Assembly (NCBI GenBank): GCA_018818125.1
Contig: JAHISQ010000001.1
Span: forward strand, 1-64,000
From: Candidatus Rifleibacteriota bacterium
Lineage (GTDB): Bacteria; Muiribacteriota; Ozemobacteria; Ozemobacterales; Ozemobacteraceae
DNA length: 64,000 nucleotides
Direction of reading: 5' to 3'
How positions within the stretch are numbered: the stretch's first letter is position 1; every line of letters begins with the position of its first letter. The notes beneath the pieces are model-generated. The model made no database searches. It saw nothing but the letters and a program-made list of their open reading frames with translations, and was not told where the DNA came from. This document shows, piece by piece, positions 61,118 to 64,000 of the stretch. Position numbers and translations under genes: made by a program.

Positions 61118-64000
61118 GCAGAATATTGTAATCAGACGTCGGGTCAGTGCAGTCACTCTGCTGGCAACCTGGGTCATGGTTTTCATTCTTCCCGCTTTCC
61201 TTGTCTATCTGAGTTTAGATTATCTGTTCAATCTGACTCTGATTGCAGGAAAACGCGCGGCTACCGCCAGCATGACTAACGAAATGGACAGTTTCCGGCG
61301 CGATCTTGAAATGACCAGCTTTCTGCAGCGCCAGCTCGAAAATTACTTTGCCGGCCTGACAATGGTGCCTGACTGGCAAAATCCGGGGGATGCCATGAAC
61401 AGGCTGACTTCAGCGACTGGTTTGCATCCAGTCGGTCTGATCACCCATTCTGCTGATACTCTTGAGATTGACTATCACATGGAAGGCGTTCTGGCATCTG
61501 AGGTCAAAACCCTTTCGCGCAATTTGATGCGGCGCTATCTGGTTACGCTCAATCAACAGCACACCCACCATTTTCACAGCTCACAGGCCGAGGCTTCAAC
61601 CCAGGCATTGTTTCGCTTCGTTGATCCGACCAGAGCCAAAAAAGATGCCGATCTGTTTTTTCGTCGAATTTTCGGGCTGATCAGCGAAGTGCCGATTCTG
61701 CCACTGCGTGTCACCAAATCAATTTCTTCACGTCTCGGCGGTGCAGTATATTTTTATTATCACCCATTTATCAGCGTAAAAGCTGGTGAAAGACTGATAA
61801 CAGGTGGACAGCTCCTTATTTTGCGTGGTTCCGACATTCCGTGGGAAAAGGCGGCGCGCTCAGCTACCTGCAATGCTTCGACTGGCATGCAGCGAAGTTT
61901 TGCAGCTTTCGAACATTCAATGTGGGAAAGCGGGCAAAGTCTGCAGGAAATAGCCACCAGGTTTTACGAAGACAAAACTGGTTACCATTTTGTTTCTACT
62001 CTGTCGCAGTGTAGTCTCGTCGATCTGATTCAGGGCGGTTCGCTGATTCCATACCGGCTACAGCAGGTTGTCACAAAAATGCCACTGCTTAAGGTTTCGA
62101 TGCCCTGGTCAGAGCTGCAGCACCCGTTGCTGCCATGGTTGAAACACATAATTTTTGCGCTCAGACTATATATGTTGTTTGGCGCTTTGCTGGTGCTGCG
62201 TTTTTTCTTTTTCGGCATTGAGTTTCGAGCTGGTATTGGTGCCAAGGTAGTAATCGGAACTGTCTTTATTCTGCTGCTGCCAATTACTCTTCTGGTTGTC
62301 GGGTTTGTTACCTGGCAGCAGTTTCACCAGGTTTATGACTGGTATGAAGCCGAAACCAGACATCAACAGGTTTTTGCTGATTTCAGTAACAGATTTAATG
62401 CTTATCTGGCAACTTTGCAGCAACAGACATTTGATCTTTCCGTTGCCACAAAAAAGCTTTGTTTGCGCAACGACAAAAATGATTTCGGCGATCTTTTTGC
62501 CAACTGGCTAAAAACCTCGATTGCTGTTGATATTTCCTTAGATAGACCGTTAAAAGAGTCTATAAAAGTAAAATCAACAACTCAGCATAGCCCTGAACTG
62601 CCGGAAGAGGAATCAACCAGAAGACTTTCTGCCTCCTTGATTATTAACGCTTTTGATGCTGCCGACAACTTTAATAAAGTGTTTAACGATAGTGATAAGA
62701 GGAGCATAAATTCAGTTGAACCCAGTTTTATCAACGAAATGATTGCACGCTGGGGAAAGCTTTATATGTTCTCCAGCTTTAATATTGGCAGTCGTTTTTC
62801 GTCAGTTTATATCCACAAGCCCGGCAAAAACAGCCCAATGGCTATTCTAACTCTCAAATTCAACAACGAGACCATTCTGCGCGATTTTGTCACTCGCAGT
62901 TTCAAGTTGTTCAACAACTTTGCCGATATCGACTGTCAGTATTTTTTGATTCGAAAAGATTCAGGGGCATTGCGTTTTTACAATCTGTCTGATGAAAGTG
63001 AAATAGTCGATCCCAGACAGATTGCACGCTTAAATCTGGCAGTTACTTCCGGGCAATGCACGCATCGCCTTAATAATCGGGATCTTGTGCATTATTTTGC
63101 GATGAGTGAGTATCCTCTGGTTCTTTTTGCTCGCAGCAATAATGTTGCCGGCCGGCACGCTAACCCATGGTTTATCTCTCTGTTGATGCTTTATGCTCTG
63201 CTGCTGCTGCTGTTTATTTTTCTAGTGTTCATGCTGATTTATCTGCGACCGATCCGTGAGTTTATCAGGGTAACCGAAGCGGTGGCGGCCGGAGACTATC
63301 AACAGAAGGTTGCATTGACGCAGACTGACGAATTCGGCGATCTAAAAACCACCTTTGACGAAATGATTCAAGGCCTTGAACAGCGGCGCCGCCTTTCACA
63401 TTTCGTTTCGAGCGAAGTAATAAAGGCCGTCGAGTCTGATTCAGAAGAGAGCATGGCAGTTGGCGGCGAGCGTATCGAAGCCACTGTTACCTTTGTGCAG
63501 CTCGAAAAACTGCAGCATTTTGCTTCTGATGCAACGGCCGAAGAGATTTTTGCGATTCTCGACGAATTTATCGCCGTTGCAGATAACTGCGCCAGTCTGC
63601 ACGGTGGTGTTGTCGATAAACTCATCGAAGACACCCTGATGCTGGTATTCAGAGCCAGTCCTGAACGCCAGGACCATGCAGTTGCAGCCAGCACTGCCGT
63701 GCTTTCACTTGCTGAAATTATGCGGTCTCGTGGTCTGCGCATCTGCGCCGGCATTGCCAGCGGTATTGTTGTCTCAGGCCGTATTGGCTCACGTCTCGGC
63801 AAACTGGATTTTACCGTTATCGGCGACACGGTTAACCTTGCTGCTCGTCTCAAAGCTGAAGCCAAAAAGGCTGTTAACACCGGCATCATCATCTCGCCCG
63901 GCGCTATCCGCATTTTAAAAGGTCGCGCCCGCGTAACCTTTATCGAACGCACCGAGATTAAGGGAAAGAGCCGCGAATACCCGCTCTACGAACTCACCGC
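61110..64000 (+). CDS. Membrane class III cyclase, C2-like catalytic domain (partial at right edge)
   Basis: More than 960 residues; the frame is open from ATG 61110 to the end of the window. Membrane helix at about 14-40, extracytoplasmic region, further helices at about 355-410 and 685-715, HAMP (about 715-765; RPIREFIRVTEAVAAGDY) and cyclase domain from about 785. The first metal Asp is Q797 (VTFVQLEKLQHF) and the Gly of the GD motif is E840 (KLIEDTL). Yet K837, T902, N909 and R913 (TVIGDTVNLAARL) are all in place. It is therefore C2-like, and only together with the upstream protein could one full adenylyl cyclase site form. Start overlaps the previous stop codon region. Confidence 0.9.
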   Translation, partial: MSEQNIVIRRRVSAVTLLATWVMVFILPAFLVYLSLDYLFNLTLIAGKRAATASMTNEMDSFRRDLEMTSFLQRQLENYFAGLTMVPDWQNPGDAMNRLTSATGLHPVGLITHSADTLEIDYHMEGVLASEVKTLSRNLMRRYLVTLNQQHTHHFHSSQAEASTQALFRFVDPTRAKKDADLFFRRIFGLISEVPILPLRVTKSISSRLGGAVYFYYHPFISVKAGERLITGGQLLILRGSDIPWEKAARSATCNASTGMQRSFAAFEHSMWESGQSLQEIATRFYEDKTGYHFVSTLSQCSLVDLIQGGSLIPYRLQQVVTKMPLLKVSMPWSELQHPLLPWLKHIIFALRLYMLFGALLVLRFFFFGIEFRAGIGAKVVIGTVFILLLPITLLVVGFVTWQQFHQVYDWYEAETRHQQVFADFSNRFNAYLATLQQQTFDLSVATKKLCLRNDKNDFGDLFANWLKTSIAVDISLDRPLKESIKVKSTTQHSPELPEEESTRRLSASLIINAFDAADNFNKVFNDSDKRSINSVEPSFINEMIARWGKLYMFSSFNIGSRFSSVYIHKPGKNSPMAILTLKFNNETILRDFVTRSFKLFNNFADIDCQYFLIRKDSGALRFYNLSDESEIVDPRQIARLNLAVTSGQCTHRLNNRDLVHYFAMSEYPLVLFARSNNVAGRHANPWFISLLMLYALLLLLFIFLVFMLIYLRPIREFIRVTEAVAAGDYQQKVALTQTDEFGDLKTTFDEMIQGLEQRRRLSHFVSSEVIKAVESDSEESMAVGGERIEATVTFVQLEKLQHFASDATAEEIFAILDEFIAVADNCASLHGGVVDKLIEDTLMLVFRASPERQDHAVAASTAVLSLAEIMRSRGLRICAGIASGIVVSGRIGSRLGKLDFTVIGDTVNLAARLKAEAKKAVNTGIIISPGAIRILKGRARVTFIERTEIKGKSREYPLYELT

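Overview
The window is chromosomal DNA of moderate G+C content from a diderm (outer-membrane) bacterium, and it is centred on the replication origin. Left of about 29.5 kb nearly every gene is on the minus strand, and right of it nearly every gene is on the plus strand. The switch lies at dnaA, where three perfect DnaA boxes repeat every 11 bp, and a perfect 14-bp parS core lies 3.4 kb to the right. An OstA/LptD-like protein, lipoproteins, a SPOR protein and a beta-barrel-like protein indicate an outer membrane. A FlgM-like anti-sigma factor hints at flagella. No marker gene fixes the phylum; the mix (DciA, a RemB-like protein, a large Alu-type SRP RNA, a HEAT-CheR fusion) suggests a lineage outside the well-studied Proteobacteria, and Candidatus Riflebacteria is only a guess.

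Left arm (0-29.5 kb, mostly minus strand): a large membrane protein with PHP-like features; a YiiX/NlpC-P60-like secreted hydrolase; a SPOR protein coupled to an AmrS-like radical SAM enzyme; a lipoprotein; a CheY plus HEAT-CheR signalling pair; a secreted TPR protein; a FlgM-like protein; a secreted unknown; a secreted zinc peptidase; a 650-bp gene-free block rich in TTATGTA(A/C)AC repeats; dnaX; a dispersed repeat; a 270-nt SRP RNA; four tRNA genes (Ser-GGA, Arg-GCG, Ser-GCU, Ser-UGA); FtsB/DivIC; gyrA, gyrB, a RemB-like gene, dciA and dnaA.

Right arm (30-46 kb, plus strand): accB, lpd, a homoserine-dehydrogenase-like protein that seems to lack its catalytic residues, and lysC; an ankyrin protein; an OstA/LptD-like protein; then rpiB, upp, dCMP deaminase, murA and a HEAT-repeat protein, packed as an operon; a Xer recombinase and a 1016-residue envelope protein. 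From 46 to 51 kb there is an accessory stretch: a PemK/MazF-type toxin-antitoxin pair, a truncated Rpn-type nuclease, a HicB remnant, another start-less remnant, inverted repeats and unknown secreted proteins. From 51 to 54.7 kb come four exported or membrane proteins, one with glycosidase-like features.

Two items stand out. First, 54.8-55.9 kb holds no credible protein gene but reads as one ~1.1-kb structured non-coding RNA. It has a consensus-like promoter with 17-bp spacing, a boxA-like antitermination motif, two perfect stems of 11 and 10 bp that join its 5' and 3' ends, several hairpins with GNRA loops, and a strong intrinsic terminator. I cannot place it in a family by eye. Second, the window ends in two overlapping membrane cyclase genes whose degenerate class III catalytic domains are complementary: one keeps both metal Asp residues, the other keeps the Lys/Thr and Asn/Arg set. 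They look like an obligate bacterial heterodimeric adenylyl cyclase of the C1/C2 kind.
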